64,000 bases of DNA, taken from contig NC_041692.1 of assembly GCF_900005765.1 (NCBI RefSeq), forward strand, positions 124,001 to 188,000, in the 5' to 3' direction. Made by a program: the position numbers and the translations under genes. How positions within the stretch are numbered: position 1 is the first letter of the stretch; each line of letters opens with the position of its first letter. Under the pieces are notes generated by a model that was not told the origin of the DNA, made no database searches, and saw only the letters and a list, made by a program, of their open reading frames with translations. Below are positions 31,903-43,900 of this stretch, one piece after another. The DNA is from Plasmodium relictum. Its lineage: Eukaryota; Apicomplexa; Aconoidasida; Haemosporida; Plasmodiidae.

Positions 31903-34900
31903 ATGAAAATACCTCTAAATGATTTAACAATAAAAGAAAAGGGATTAGGTGATTATTCTTCTAATTTAAAAAAAAAAAATTGTAAAATTATTTCTTATTT
32001 AAAAAATAAATCTAAAATTAATTTTCTTTTGTTAAATACAAAAGAAATAAAATCTAGTCATTCTTTGAATAATGAAAGTAGTAAATTATATTTTAATGAT
32101 GAAAAAGTAATTAATAATTCACATAAAAATCCATCTGATTGCATCTATTTATTAAATATTGACAGTTTGAACTTGAAAAATGATTTAGGATATAAAAGTT
32201 GTAATAAACTTGACGAAGTTAATAGTGTTCCTATTAAACCTCCTGGAAAGAATAAGAGAAAAGAAAAAGCTGCTTTCCTTAATAAAATGAAAATATTTTA
32301 TAATATAGAAGAAAATAAAAATAACGAAATTACTAATCTCAATGATAATAAAAATAATACAATAAGAAAAAAAACATTTTCTAATCATTACATTATTTCC
32401 AGAATCGAAAATGATCGCCATGATGATATTAAAAGTAATATATATAAAAGAAATGTGAATATAGATAATAATATCTTAGAAAAAAAAAGGATGAGCAATT
32501 TTTCTCCAAAAGAACTAACAATTAATCAATATGCATATAATTTTATTGATAATTACAACGAAACATCAAGAAAAAAAAATGATATTAAGAATAATAATTC
32601 CAGTTATGATAATTTACTACAAATATATGAACATAAATACCTTAAGACAATTGCTAAAACAAATAGATCATTCAGCAAATCTATTCACAATAATAATTAT
32701 TCTGTGAATTTATTAAATGAACAATTAAATAATAAGGTAATAATCAACAATAAAAAAGACCACGATAAAGAAGGAAAAATGAATCACATAGAATATTCAA
32801 AAACACTAAACAGTAATATTTATGAACAAGTAAATAATCAAAGTAATTTAAAGCATATAACAAATAATAATTTAAGTAATGATTTTATAAAACAAGAAAT
32901 TGATGATAATAGTAATAGTAATGGTAGAATTAATGGAGATAATTATAATAGTAGTATTCACAATGATAAAAGTAGTGATAATAATAATAATACTTACAGC
33001 TATAAACAAAAATTAAATGTAACTGGCCAACTAAGTTCTACATTTAATAATGAGTTTATTAAAAGTAATCCTTTATTGCAAACAAAAATTTCTGATGATG
33101 AGAAAATGAACGATGATATAAATAGGGTTATAAAAAGTATAAACACTTTATGTAGTTATATAAAAGATAATGTTCCTATAAAAAATAAAATAAAAGAAGA
33201 AAAAGTTGTAAATTATTTTATTAAGGATAATATTCTGAATTTCAATAAATATATGTCTGTGGAAAAAGAGCAAAATTTATATTATTACGAAAAGAAAAAG
33301 AACATAAAAAAACTAAAGCTACATAGAAAAAAACAAAAAAATAAAGTCAAAATAATACATAGTGGAAATATCAGAAAAAAGAAAAATGAAATAAAAAAAA
33401 AAAAAATTGAAAAATTAAATAGAAATGTAGGCATAAAAATTTTGGCACCATCGATCAACCTAGAAAAAGAGGTATATACTGAGGAAAAAAAAAAAGTTGA
33501 AGATAAAACAATCAAAGAAGAGAAATTAGAATATTTACAAGAAACAAATAATATAGAAAAAAAGAAAATGGTGCGAATATTAGATAATAGTATTGAAAAA
33601 GCAAATGCAGGATCACAAATAATGAAAAGAGAAGATGTGATGAAAAAAATTGATGAAATAAAGTGTAAAGATATTAAAAATTTTTTATTTGAAGAATTAA
33701 AAAATGAGTTATTTTCCAGTTTATTCATGACAAATGGCAATAAATCAAATGTTTGCAACTATGAATATATAGGCAAAAATAATAACTTGAAATTAGATAA
33801 AAATATTAAATCAGATAAACAAATAAACAAAAACATTACAAATTATTCAGATTTTTTAAAGCCTATTAAGTGCTATAATAATAAGGAAGCAAAGAATCAT
33901 TTAAAGAGAATAAAAAGCGTTAATAGCAAAAACTTCTTAATTTATAAGAAAAAAAAAGCACTGAATATAAATAAAAAGAATTCTAAGAATAATAGCAAAA
34001 AAAATGAAACATTAAAAAATATTGTATTAAAAACAGAAAAAAACAAAATATTATTAAAAAATAATGTAATGGAAGAATTGAAATTAGGAGATGACAATAT
34101 TACTACTTTAGCATTATTAAAAAATGATAGTGAAGATTTAACAAAAAATAAAAAGGATAATTCCCATGAAAGTAGTAATAATAATAATGAACAATTTAAT
34201 AATATTAGAAAAAATATAATTAAAGAAGAATATCTTAAAAAAAAAAATTACAGCATTAACAATTCTAATTCAAAAGATTATATTACAATAAGAATCCTTA
34301 ATAAACAAGACTACAAAGAAAAACAAAATGTATTTAAAAGTAATAAATTTTATTCTTTAAGTAAAAAGGGAAGTATAATAAAAGAATTAGAAGATATAAA
34401 TAAATTCTCTAAAAGTAAAATTAAAGGAAAAAAAGAAAATTTCAAAAATGTGCAAGCTTATAAAAAAGAAATAAAAAGAAAAAATAATATTTTTCATAAA
34501 AATATTAATGAAACCTCGGATAAAAAAGTATATAAGAATGAAAATAGTTCTTTTTTTCCAATATTGCATAATTATAAAAATATGATATATATAGAAGAAT
34601 ATAATAGTGCATATATATATTTAGCAAATAATTTAAATAATGCTATTTATAATATCTTTAAATATAAAAATAAAATACTTTTTTTTCATATTTTTCTTTA
34701 TTCTTTTAATATATTTCTATTTTATGAATTGCTAAATAATGATCTTATATATAAGCAAGATAGTTTTGCTACAAAAGAAACGGTTTTATTTTTATTTTTT
34801 ATGATCTTGGAGTTATATGTATTATTCCTGAATAATGCTATTTATTTTTTTTTAAGAAATGAAATGAAAAAAGCTATTTCTACTTTAGATAAAATAAATT

Positions 34901-35808
34901 TAATATATTCATTGAATAAAATATTCCCAAGGTATTGTTCTTTCTTTAAGAAGTATTTTTCTATTTTAGAAGATATAGATTGTCTTGATGAAGAATTAAA
35001 AAAAAAAGAAAAAAAAAAAATTATGAATTCAAATAGCTTTGGAACTTTATCAAATGCTAATTGTATTATTAAAAATAAGAGTAACTTAGATGATATAGAA
35101 AAGTTAAATAACAGAAAAGAAAATAATACTAAGGAGATAAATAAATTAGATAAATTAAATAATTTAGATTTAATATATAATAATGAAGAAAAGAAGAAAA
35201 ATAAAAAAAAAATAAAAAAAAACCTTAAAGAATTATTAAGAAAAAAAGATAAACTTTTAAATTTTAAGGATTCTGAAAATTGTAAAGATATATATGTTTA
35301 CCCTTCAAACAACAACGAAAATATAAAGTATTTTAATGATAAAATAGAATATGAAGAAAATGATATTGTGTATATAAATGAAAAAATAAAACAAGAAAAT
35401 AAAATAAATTTTAATTATTCGAAGTCAGAATATAAAAGTAAAAAAAATAGCGATAAAAAAATATTTGATTTTATGTTTTTCATATTAAATAATCAAAAAA
35501 ACCTAAACTTAGATAAATTTTTTTTTTTTAAAGTAAGAAAATATGCAAACTATTTAATAATTTTTTCTTCTTTATTATTATTTTATATTACAACATATTT
35601 TAAAATAAAGGATCCTTCTTATTTTTCAAAGAAAAATAATTATATTTTTTTTATTTTTGTTTCTTGTATCATATTTATTCAAATATTTTTTTGTATAATA
35701 ATAGAAATTAAAAATATTTTTGTAGACAAAATTAAAATATTTTTAAATAAAAGGATTACTAATCTAGAATATCAATTATATATATATATGAGTCAAGTAT
35801 TAGAATAA
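31903..35808 (+). CDS. large Asn/Lys-rich protein with four C-terminal membrane segments, unknown function
   Basis: A single exon encodes 1301 residues. The first 900 are hydrophilic and of low complexity (Asn, Lys, Ser, Ile), with no signal peptide. Short denser motifs occur, such as VPIKPPGKNKRKEKAAFLNK near residue 108 and VGIKILAPSINLEKEVYT near 510. The C-terminal 390 residues contain two pairs of membrane helices: about 915-935 and 960-985 (LFFHIFLYSFNIFLFYELL; TVLFLFFMILELYVLFL), then about 1216-1235 and 1246-1270 (YLIIFSSLLLFYITTYF; FFIFVSCIIFIQIFFCIII). A charged loop of 230 residues separates the pairs. Even spacing suggests both ends face the cytosol. No transporter or channel signature is seen. 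Confidence 0.75.
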   Translation: MKIPLNDLTIKEKGLGDYSSNLKKKNCKIISYLKNKSKINFLLLNTKEIKSSHSLNNESSKLYFNDEKVINNSHKNPSDCIYLLNIDSLNLKNDLGYKSCNKLDEVNSVPIKPPGKNKRKEKAAFLNKMKIFYNIEENKNNEITNLNDNKNNTIRKKTFSNHYIISRIENDRHDDIKSNIYKRNVNIDNNILEKKRMSNFSPKELTINQYAYNFIDNYNETSRKKNDIKNNNSSYDNLLQIYEHKYLKTIAKTNRSFSKSIHNNNYSVNLLNEQLNNKVIINNKKDHDKEGKMNHIEYSKTLNSNIYEQVNNQSNLKHITNNNLSNDFIKQEIDDNSNSNGRINGDNYNSSIHNDKSSDNNNNTYSYKQKLNVTGQLSSTFNNEFIKSNPLLQTKISDDEKMNDDINRVIKSINTLCSYIKDNVPIKNKIKEEKVVNYFIKDNILNFNKYMSVEKEQNLYYYEKKKNIKKLKLHRKKQKNKVKIIHSGNIRKKKNEIKKKKIEKLNRNVGIKILAPSINLEKEVYTEEKKKVEDKTIKEEKLEYLQETNNIEKKKMVRILDNSIEKANAGSQIMKREDVMKKIDEIKCKDIKNFLFEELKNELFSSLFMTNGNKSNVCNYEYIGKNNNLKLDKNIKSDKQINKNITNYSDFLKPIKCYNNKEAKNHLKRIKSVNSKNFLIYKKKKALNINKKNSKNNSKKNETLKNIVLKTEKNKILLKNNVMEELKLGDDNITTLALLKNDSEDLTKNKKDNSHESSNNNNEQFNNIRKNIIKEEYLKKKNYSINNSNSKDYITIRILNKQDYKEKQNVFKSNKFYSLSKKGSIIKELEDINKFSKSKIKGKKENFKNVQAYKKEIKRKNNIFHKNINETSDKKVYKNENSSFFPILHNYKNMIYIEEYNSAYIYLANNLNNAIYNIFKYKNKILFFHIFLYSFNIFLFYELLNNDLIYKQDSFATKETVLFLFFMILELYVLFLNNAIYFFLRNEMKKAISTLDKINLIYSLNKIFPRYCSFFKKYFSILEDIDCLDEELKKKEKKKIMNSNSFGTLSNANCIIKNKSNLDDIEKLNNRKENNTKEINKLDKLNNLDLIYNNEEKKKNKKKIKKNLKELLRKKDKLLNFKDSENCKDIYVYPSNNNENIKYFNDKIEYEENDIVYINEKIKQENKINFNYSKSEYKSKKNSDKKIFDFMFFILNNQKNLNLDKFFFFKVRKYANYLIIFSSLLLFYITTYFKIKDPSYFSKKNNYIFFIFVSCIIFIQIFFCIIIEIKNIFVDKIKIFLNKRITNLEYQLYIYMSQVLE

Positions 35809-36510
35809 ATTATAATATATCAAGTTAAGAAATTTTCAAGAAAAATAACAAAAATTGAAATAATAATATTAGTAGTAAGATAGGAAGAATAGAATAAAAC
35901 TAGTGTGCATTGAAACAATATTAAGAATGAGAAAAAAATCAAATAAAAATAGTTATTATAAAAATATATAAAAGTTCATGTCTAATAAGTATTTTTATTT
36001 TATGCTGATAAAATTGAAACGTTTAATAGTATTTTTTTTTTTTTTTAAATTTAGATAAGTTTTTATTTAATTCATGTATTTTTAATAAAAATTTTTAAAA
36101 TTTTGATAATTTATTAAAAATTAATACATAATAGAACTTTTTTTAATTTAACGAAATTCGTTTTTTATATAAAGATATTTTTTTTGTATTTTAAAAAAAT
36201 ATATTTTTCTGCAATTTTTAAATAAACATTCAAAATTTTGTAATATATATATTTTTTTTTTTTTTTTTGTTTACGAACAATTATTAATATCTTTTAAAAA
36301 AAAAAGAAAATTTTTGTTTTATGTATATATGTGTTTTTCTTCATCAAACAAATTTAGAAAAAACAAAAAAGAAAAAAACAAATGAAATTTATTTTAGTGT
36401 TTTTAATCTTTATATATAAAAAGCTTCTTTTAAATATATATATATATTTTAAGCTACCTAAAGAGAACCTTGATAAATGAATTTCTTTACATTTTTTTTT
36501 TTGAGTAAAT
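35809..36510. other. intergenic region between two plus-strand genes
   Basis: A 700-base A/T-rich gap. Poly-T runs lie near 36033-36048 and 36251-36268, and a TA run near 36435-36449. It presumably holds a 3' end and a promoter; no exon is seen. Confidence 0.5.
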
Positions 36511-36906
36511 ATGCATAATCCTTTTTTTAGTATGTTTATAAAAAATTTAAGTTATTTTAAAATGTTTGTTGAAAGAAAAGAGAAAAATAAATTATATAGT
36601 TTCCTTATCAATAAAATTAGTACGAAAATAACAACAGAGAAAATGACAAAACCAGAATTAAGAATATATGAAATAAATAACACTTTAAATAATTTCAAAA
36701 AAGATATTCTAATAAATGAAAAAGCTACAAATATATGTAATGCATTTAATAATTATATTAATATTCCAGATACTAATATACATAAAGAATATAATAAAAA
36801 AAAAATACTTTATTTCAAATGGAAAGCTAGGAAATCTTATAAAAAAAGGGTACTTAATTTACCATCTACTAAATCAAGGAGAAGATACGCACAAAAAAAT
36901 AGATAA
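36511..36906 (+). CDS. small basic protein, possibly mitochondrial
   Basis: A single exon encodes 131 residues. The N-terminus is hydrophobic and basic without acidic residues until about position 21 (MHNPFFSMFIKNLSYFKMFV), compatible with a mitochondrial presequence. The middle is helical, with a TKPELRIYEINNTLNNF segment. The last 35 residues are strongly basic and aromatic (FKWKARKSYKKRVLNLPSTK, then SRRRYAQKNR), typical of a protein that binds RNA, for example an organelle ribosomal protein. That assignment rests on composition only; I recognise no family. A second open frame overlapping its 3' half is treated as a shadow. Confidence 0.6.
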   Translation: MHNPFFSMFIKNLSYFKMFVERKEKNKLYSFLINKISTKITTEKMTKPELRIYEINNTLNNFKKDILINEKATNICNAFNNYINIPDTNIHKEYNKKKILYFKWKARKSYKKRVLNLPSTKSRRRYAQKNR

Positions 36907-37862
36907 AGATAAAATAAATAAATTAAATAAATATTTTGATATAAAAGTTAAAGTATAAATCTTAAGTATTATAAATTTATTATTATGTAAAATTTTTATT
37001 AAGGTCTTTTACTATGATGTTTTTTTTTTTTTTTATGTAGAAAATTCTACATAAAAATTGGATTTATTTTAAATTATAATTACACTAGTATACTTTGGAT
37101 TAATAATATTATATATCTAGAATGCATTATATTACAATATTTGTAAAACAATTTAAATCAAAAGAAAAAAAATTTCTTAAACAATTACTGTTTTATTAAT
37201 AAATTATTACTATAAAAAAAAAAAAATTCATATATACATAAACATATATATTCATTAAATGGTTTTTTTAGAGATATGCTTTTTAAAATATTTCATATTT
37301 TTTTTATGAACATACAAGAATTATGATATAAAAAAATATATATTTATAAATGCATAATTGGTAAACAGAAAAATGTTTAATAAAAAGAAAAAAAAAATAG
37401 AAAAAAATTAAATAAAAAAAAAAAATAATATAAAATAATAAAAGGTAATAAAATTAATTTTAAAAATACTTTAAGAATGAAAATGCCATCATTTTTTTTT
37501 TTTTTTTTTTTTGTATTAAATGTCTAAATAGAATTTTTTATGAAGTTATTTTATATTAACAAAATATTATTATCCATTAAATACTGCATATATATACATA
37601 TATAAATTTTTAATAATAAATAATTACATTTATTTTTTTTTTTTTTTGAGAATTTATATATTTATTGTTTGAATTTAATTCATAACAATTTATAATAACT
37701 TTTTTTTCTACATTATTTTATATAAATAAAATTTTCAATACTATATTTGCTAATGATCTATTTTTCAAAAAAAAATTTTACAATTTTTCAAAAAATTTTT
37801 TTTTTTTTTTTTTTATATGTATATTTCTCTTTTTTCATCTAATAACACAGGAAAATACTTTA
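36907..37862. other. convergent intergenic region
   Basis: A 956-base gap between the small basic-protein gene and the alpha/beta hydrolase gene. It contains poly-T runs of up to about 20 bases near 37492-37512 and 37797-37814 and no visible exon. Confidence 0.55.
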
Positions 37863-39284
37863 TTAAAAAGTGAGAGAACTCATTTTTGATTTCATAGGAA
37901 TGTAATATATAAGGTCTAATACATTAAATCCTTTTAAAATTCTTTTAATTATTAAATCATATTCATTTTTTGATGATTCATAAATATTAGCATGTTTTCC
38001 GTTTTTAAATATATATATATTCTTTAATGGTAATAATTTATTTTCCTTTATCTCTTGAGTTAAAGTATTTAATAATGAAATATTGTCATCTAAAGAATGT
38101 AAAATATATATATTAGATGGATTTATATTATTTTCATTTATTAATTTATTAAAATCAAAATCATATAATTGCCCTTTTAATTGATTATTTAGTAACCACA
38201 TAAAAAAAGAAATAAAATAACTAAACAATGTCTTCTTATCATATATATTAATATTATAATTGTTATCATTTTTATCTTGATTTATTTTTTTATTTATATC
38301 ATTAATATTAAAATGAATATCAATTGTTTTATGTAAATTTAATATAGGTGAATCAAATATATACTTGTCTATATAAATTACATTATCATCACCTGTTTTC
38401 TCATTATTATATGAAATAATATTATTTATAAATTTCTGTTTTGATTTATTAAGAATTTTATTTTTATAATGTTTGGACAATAATAATACAAGGAGGTTTG
38501 TTGATGATTGTGTGTAAATATTCACATCGTTTAATCCCATATTTTCTTTAAAATAACTTAAGATATTATATATATCTTCTACACCTTTGTCATTGAAATT
38601 TTTTACATCAGGTATAAATATATTAGTATCATGATGAATATTTAATTTTTTTAAAATATTTAAGAAAAATAAGCATGCTTGTCTATTACTATTATATCCA
38701 TGTAATAATAAAAATAATTTATTACTTTTTTTATTTGATTTAATTAGCCAACCTTTAATATGATTGAAACTAGGTATTTCTATTTCTTCATATTTTATAT
38801 TATATATACTAGGTGTAGCATTTTCACTTAAATTGTAATTATTTAATACATATGGATCATTTAGTTGAGAAACTAAACTGTCACAATTAAAATTTATTAA
38901 ATATAACAGAAAGAAAATAAAATACTTTTTTAAAAAGACATTTTTTATATATAAAAATAATTTATTTATAATATCAAAAAATGTTTTATGTAATATATCC
39001 TTACTAGTGTTTAAACATTTAAACACCTCTTTTTTCATTATCTGCGTATTGGAATCATACAAAGCATCTTGTATATATTTATAGCATTTATTATTTTTTC
39101 CATTTTTTGTAATATACGAAAAAAAATAATTGTTTAATTTATTTCCTTTTCTGCATAGTAATGAAAATTTATTTTTTAATACATTGTTTATATCAAATAT
39201 TGCTGAATCATTTGTATATATTTTAATACCTATATTTTCTTTAAAAAAAAATGTAACTATATAAATTAAAAGGTATATTTTCAT
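37863..39284 (-). CDS. alpha/beta hydrolase-fold protein with atypical nucleophile elbow
   Basis: A single exon encodes 473 residues. A hydrophobic N-terminal segment (IYLLIYIVTFFF) looks like a signal peptide, and a second hydrophobic stretch near residue 118 (YFIFFLLYLINF) could be an anchor. The hydrolase core begins near residue 165 with IEIPSFNHIKGWLIKS. It continues with LFLLLHGYNSNRQACLFFLN, the HG oxyanion motif after strand 3. The elbow that is normally G-x-S-x-G reads T-Q-S260-S-T, so the Ser is kept and both Gly are replaced. A candidate acid (HSLDDNISL, about residue 398) and His (NGKHANIYE, about 430) are in the usual order. The layout resembles BEM46/ABHD-type serine hydrolases. 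An Asn-rich insert separates the elbow from the acid. Substrate is unknown. Confidence 0.78.
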   Translation of the reverse strand: MKIYLLIYIVTFFFKENIGIKIYTNDSAIFDINNVLKNKFSLLCRKGNKLNNYFFSYITKNGKNNKCYKYIQDALYDSNTQIMKKEVFKCLNTSKDILHKTFFDIINKLFLYIKNVFLKKYFIFFLLYLINFNCDSLVSQLNDPYVLNNYNLSENATPSIYNIKYEEIEIPSFNHIKGWLIKSNKKSNKLFLLLHGYNSNRQACLFFLNILKKLNIHHDTNIFIPDVKNFNDKGVEDIYNILSYFKENMGLNDVNIYTQSSTNLLVLLLSKHYKNKILNKSKQKFINNIISYNNEKTGDDNVIYIDKYIFDSPILNLHKTIDIHFNINDINKKINQDKNDNNYNINIYDKKTLFSYFISFFMWLLNNQLKGQLYDFDFNKLINENNINPSNIYILHSLDDNISLLNTLTQEIKENKLLPLKNIYIFKNGKHANIYESSKNEYDLIIKRILKGFNVLDLIYYIPMKSKMSSLTF

Positions 39285-40990
39285 TTTTACCAGATTGTTA
39301 TGAACAAATCAGAAAAAAAAAAAAAGAATATAACTCTGTGCATACACAAAAAAAAAAAAAAAATTTATATAACTAGATAAAAATGTTAAAGTGTTTTATT
39401 CATAAAGAATTATTAAGAACAAAGAAAAAAAAAATTCATTTAAATGAAGCATCTTATTTTATATAGCAAAAGAAAAAGGTAATAAAAAGGAAAATAAAAT
39501 AGTTAATAAATTTTATAATTATTACATATAAAATATATATTTAAAAAAAAAAAAAAAAGAAATTATAAAATAATATTATTTATTTTAATTTATATAAATT
39601 TAAATGATTATAATTTATCTTGAACACATTAACTTCAGTGGAAAAGTTTTAAACTTGTGTTCAAATATATTAGAAAAAAAAGAAAAAATGAAAAAAAAAT
39701 GTAACTTCATAAGAAAAAAAAAAAAAAAAATTAAACTAATTGATGAAAAATAATTCATTGAATATATATTTATTTCATTAAATATGTTTCAATAGGAGAA
39801 AAAAAAAAAAAAAAGAATTAGAAATATTCATATTTAATTTTTTAGGTAGTTCTTTAAAGCCTCTTATGTGCATACATAAATGAAAGCTAAAAATTAAATT
39901 TAAAAAAAAAAATGATATAATGATAATTTAAATAATGTTATTACATTTCTTAAATGTATTTCTCTTCTTTTTTTTTTTTTTCTTAAGAATAAAAAACTTT
40001 TCATATGAATTTGCTTAATGTGAAAAAAAAGAAAGAAATAGAAATAGAAAAATAAACAAGACAACATATACATAAAGATGTTTTTAGTTGCAATTATAAT
40101 GAATTGCAATTTTTTTATATGCATATTGACAAGAATTATAATTTTTATTTTTTTTATTATTAACTAAGTTACATTGAAATATAGTAAATTTTTTTTTTAA
40201 ACGAAAATAATTCTTTTAAATTCTTTTTTTTAGCACACATGAATATTTGAACTTATAAATATATTTCGGTATTGCTAATTTTCTGTGTAATTTTATTGTT
40301 TTTTTACATTTATGTTTCTTATTATTTTAATTTTATCATATTAATATCGCAAATTTTATGGAACATTTTTTTAAATGATATAGCACAGTATATATATTTT
40401 ATTTTTATGTATACCTATCTCTTTTTTCTTCATTTTTTTTTTTTTTAATCTACTTTAATAATATTTCAAGTATATTTTTCATATTTTAAATTTAAAATAG
40501 ACATAAAGGTAAAAAAAGTATTACGAAAATATGTATGAATTTCCATTTATAATAATAACAACTGTTATTTCAATTATCTTCTTACTTTCATAGTTTTATA
40601 AACTTAATAAAGTTTTATATAAACAATGAATCTTTATATTATTTATAAAAGTACCAATTAAAGGAAAAATATTTTATATTTAGATTATTTCTTCTTAGTA
40701 AAAAAAAAATAATTAAATTTTTTCATTAACAGATAAAAAATATAGTCATCTCTTATTTTACAGATAACTTAAGTTTTATCTTGAGAAGTTTTTTCTTTTG
40801 TTTTATTCCTTTTTTTTTTTTTATTATTATTAATAATAATTTATAATTTTTCATTTAAATTTTTTAAAAATTATGTAAATTTTCACTATTATTAATAATT
40901 TTAATATTTGTGATTAACTTAAAAACTTTATGAACTGTTTTAAAGCATTTTTCTTTTTTTTGTTATAACGATAAAAACAAATGGAACATA
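39285..40990. promoter_or_regulatory. long divergent intergenic (presumed promoter) region
   Basis: About 1.7 kb lies between the hydrolase (-) and the methyltransferase (+). It contains poly-A and poly-T tracts and a T-rich minus-strand frame at 39900-40124 that I treat as noise. An ATG at 40981 just before the chosen methyltransferase start runs into a stop after nine codons. Confidence 0.4.
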
Positions 40991-43900
40991 ATGTATATAA
41001 ATTACAATAAATTTTCTATTTATAAGAATTTTAAAACAGTTATTCTGAATTATGATGTTTTTAAAAGAAACATTAGTGATATATGTGAAAGTAAAATAAT
41101 TACACTTACAAAAAGTAAAGAATACGATAAATTAAAAATATATAAAAACAATATATATAATAACATATATGAGAATCAAATACTTCAAGGAGTAAAAGTT
41201 AATATTTTATAACAAAATATATATAATTGTAAAAAATAATACAAATAAAATTACCTATAAAATATTAATATATTATTTTTATTATGATAAATAAATCATT
41301 TTAAAGCATATATACATATATATGGATGTATAAATATGTTAAAAAATTCTATAGATCTAATACTAAGATAAAATATAAACTATATGATGCTATTTTTTCA
41401 TAATTATACTCATATATTCTTAAATAATTTTTGTATTTATTCCTTTTTGATATTAAAATCATTCTATATATATGTATATAATACATATATATATATCTTT
41501 TTTTTCCTCATTATTGTAGGTACATAAAATTAATTCAGGCGGTTATGGAGAAATAGCTATTTATGCAGCTAGACAAAATTTTTTATTTTTTTTAAAATTT
41601 TTTTTATTAATTCCTGATGAATTTGTAAATTTAAAAGTATTGGATATAAATAAAAAAAAGAAAAGAATAAATTTTCAGTTATTATGTAAGACCAAAAAAA
41701 GTAAATATGAAATAATACCTGTATGTAAATATTTTTCTACATGTGGAGGATGCATATACCAGCATATTAATTATAGCTATGAATTAAAATTAAAGAAAAA
41801 TTTATTGATTAGTTTATGTGAAAAATACAACATAAATGTATTAGTTAGCAATAAAAATTATTTGCAGAATTTTCATGAGTTTTCTAAATTCATTGAAAAC
41901 AATGAGGATGATATGATAGAAATATTCCAAATAAAAAGAGAATATTCAAGGAATGATTTTGAAGATGAAGAATTTTGCATAAATAAGAATTCTGTTGAAA
42001 AGGAGATTAAAAAAAAAAATGCGAGCGATCCATTTTACAATTCTGATAGTAATTTTGATAAGGAAATTTATAATTATAATTGTAGAAATAAAGATATAGA
42101 CCATAAAAATCAAACTAATAATAATGAAAAGGAAATGAATTATTCAAGACTATATGATTTTATATTTTCACATGATTATCATTATAGAAATAAATCTTCT
42201 ATTAGTTTTTCTGTTACAGATCATTTATCAATAGGTTATTATAAGCATCATAGTTATGAAATTTGTGATATAAACGAATGCTATATTCATGACAAAAATA
42301 TACAAGATGTATATGTAGAAATTAAAAAAGAAATAATTGAAAATTTTAAAAAAAATAACATCTATATTTTTAATAAAATAAACAATAGTGGATATCTAAA
42401 AAGTGTAGACATAAAATTTAATGTATATAATGAAGAAAAACAAATCTTAATAAATTTTATTGGGTTTTCATTGAGTGATAATGCAAAAAAGTGTTTAATA
42501 AATATTGCAAATAACCTAGCTTTGAAAAATAAATCGATTAAAGGAATCTTATATAATATAGAAACCAATAAATTAAAACAAATAAAAAATGAAACTGTCT
42601 TATATGGTCAAAATTATATTTATCATAAATATGATAAGTACACCTATAAATTAGGAGCTAATACCTTTTTTCAGCCTAATCAGTATTTAAATGAATGTAT
42701 TATTCAAGTAATTTTTAAATTAATTAAAAAATATAGTATTAATTCAAAGGGTTCATGCTTATTTGATCTCTTTTGTGGAATTGGCTTTTATTCTTTGCCA
42801 TTATCTGACTATTTTACTGAAATTATTAGTGTAGATTATTCAATTGATAATATAAAAAGTTTAGAAGAAAATATTAAAATAAATAAAATAAAAAATATTA
42901 AATGTTTTAATTTGAATTTATTTAATCCATATGATTTAAAGCAAATTAATTTACATATAAGAAGATACGTTATTAATAAAATAAAAAATAAAGATTATTC
43001 CGTTTATGAAAATTTAAAGATGAAAATTAATTCCATTTTTATATCATTGGATAATGAAAATGTAGTTATAGAAAACATTCAGGTTTTAAAAAATTAAATA
43101 AATGAATATATATATATATATATATACTGATGTATTAATTTTTTTTAAAAAAAATTTTAATTAATATGTATATTTTATTTATAGAAACTTCATTCTCCTT
43201 ATAGTAATTTACCAAAATTTATTTACGAAAATTTAAATGAAGAAAATCCTCAAAGTTCAAATAAAAATGTTATAATTTTTAGTGAAAATAATTCCGAAAA
43301 TTTTGATGGCATTAACTTTGAAAATTTAAATGAAAATGAATCTAATATATTAAATTCAAATAACAGAAACAATATTCATGGTACTCAATATGGTAAGAAA
43401 AAATATATGCATGATATAATATATTTATTTTTATTTTATTTTTGTTAATTTTTTTTTTTCAGAGTTTGTTATACCAATTCCAGATTTGGTAATAATTAAC
43501 CCACCAAGAAAAGGATGTGAAAAGGTTAGAAAAATAATAATAAAAATTAAGTGAAATTAAAAAAAAAAAAAAAAATGTAATAATATAAAAATATTGTCCA
43601 TACATAAGTATTAATTTTATAATAAATTTAGCTATTCAGAAGATGGCTAAGAGGAATATGTTGTAGATTTATTATTTACATATCATGTAACGCAAACAGC
43701 CAATTTAAAGATATTAGTCATTTAATTAGTCTAGGGTATATAATTTAATACATTTCAAAAAATTCTTATAATATTATTATATATCTAATATCTTTTTATT
43801 TTTTTAGTTATGTTGTAAAAGAAATTATTCCATTAGACACTTTTCCAAGAACGCAACATTTTGAATCAATTATTCTTTTAGAATTTGACTTTAATAAGGT

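Noticed and set aside
33285-33758. 157-codon minus-strand frame opposite the large membrane-protein gene
   Set aside because: It is almost wholly Phe, Ser, Ile and Leu, the mirror of Lys/Asn/Glu codons on the other strand.
36716-36958. 80-codon frame overlapping the small basic-protein gene
   Set aside because: It overlaps a better frame; its composition is weaker and its tail continues into A/T filler.
39900-40124. 74-codon minus-strand frame in the hydrolase/methyltransferase gap
   Set aside because: Composition is poly-Phe and poly-Lys; no splice partner or motif.
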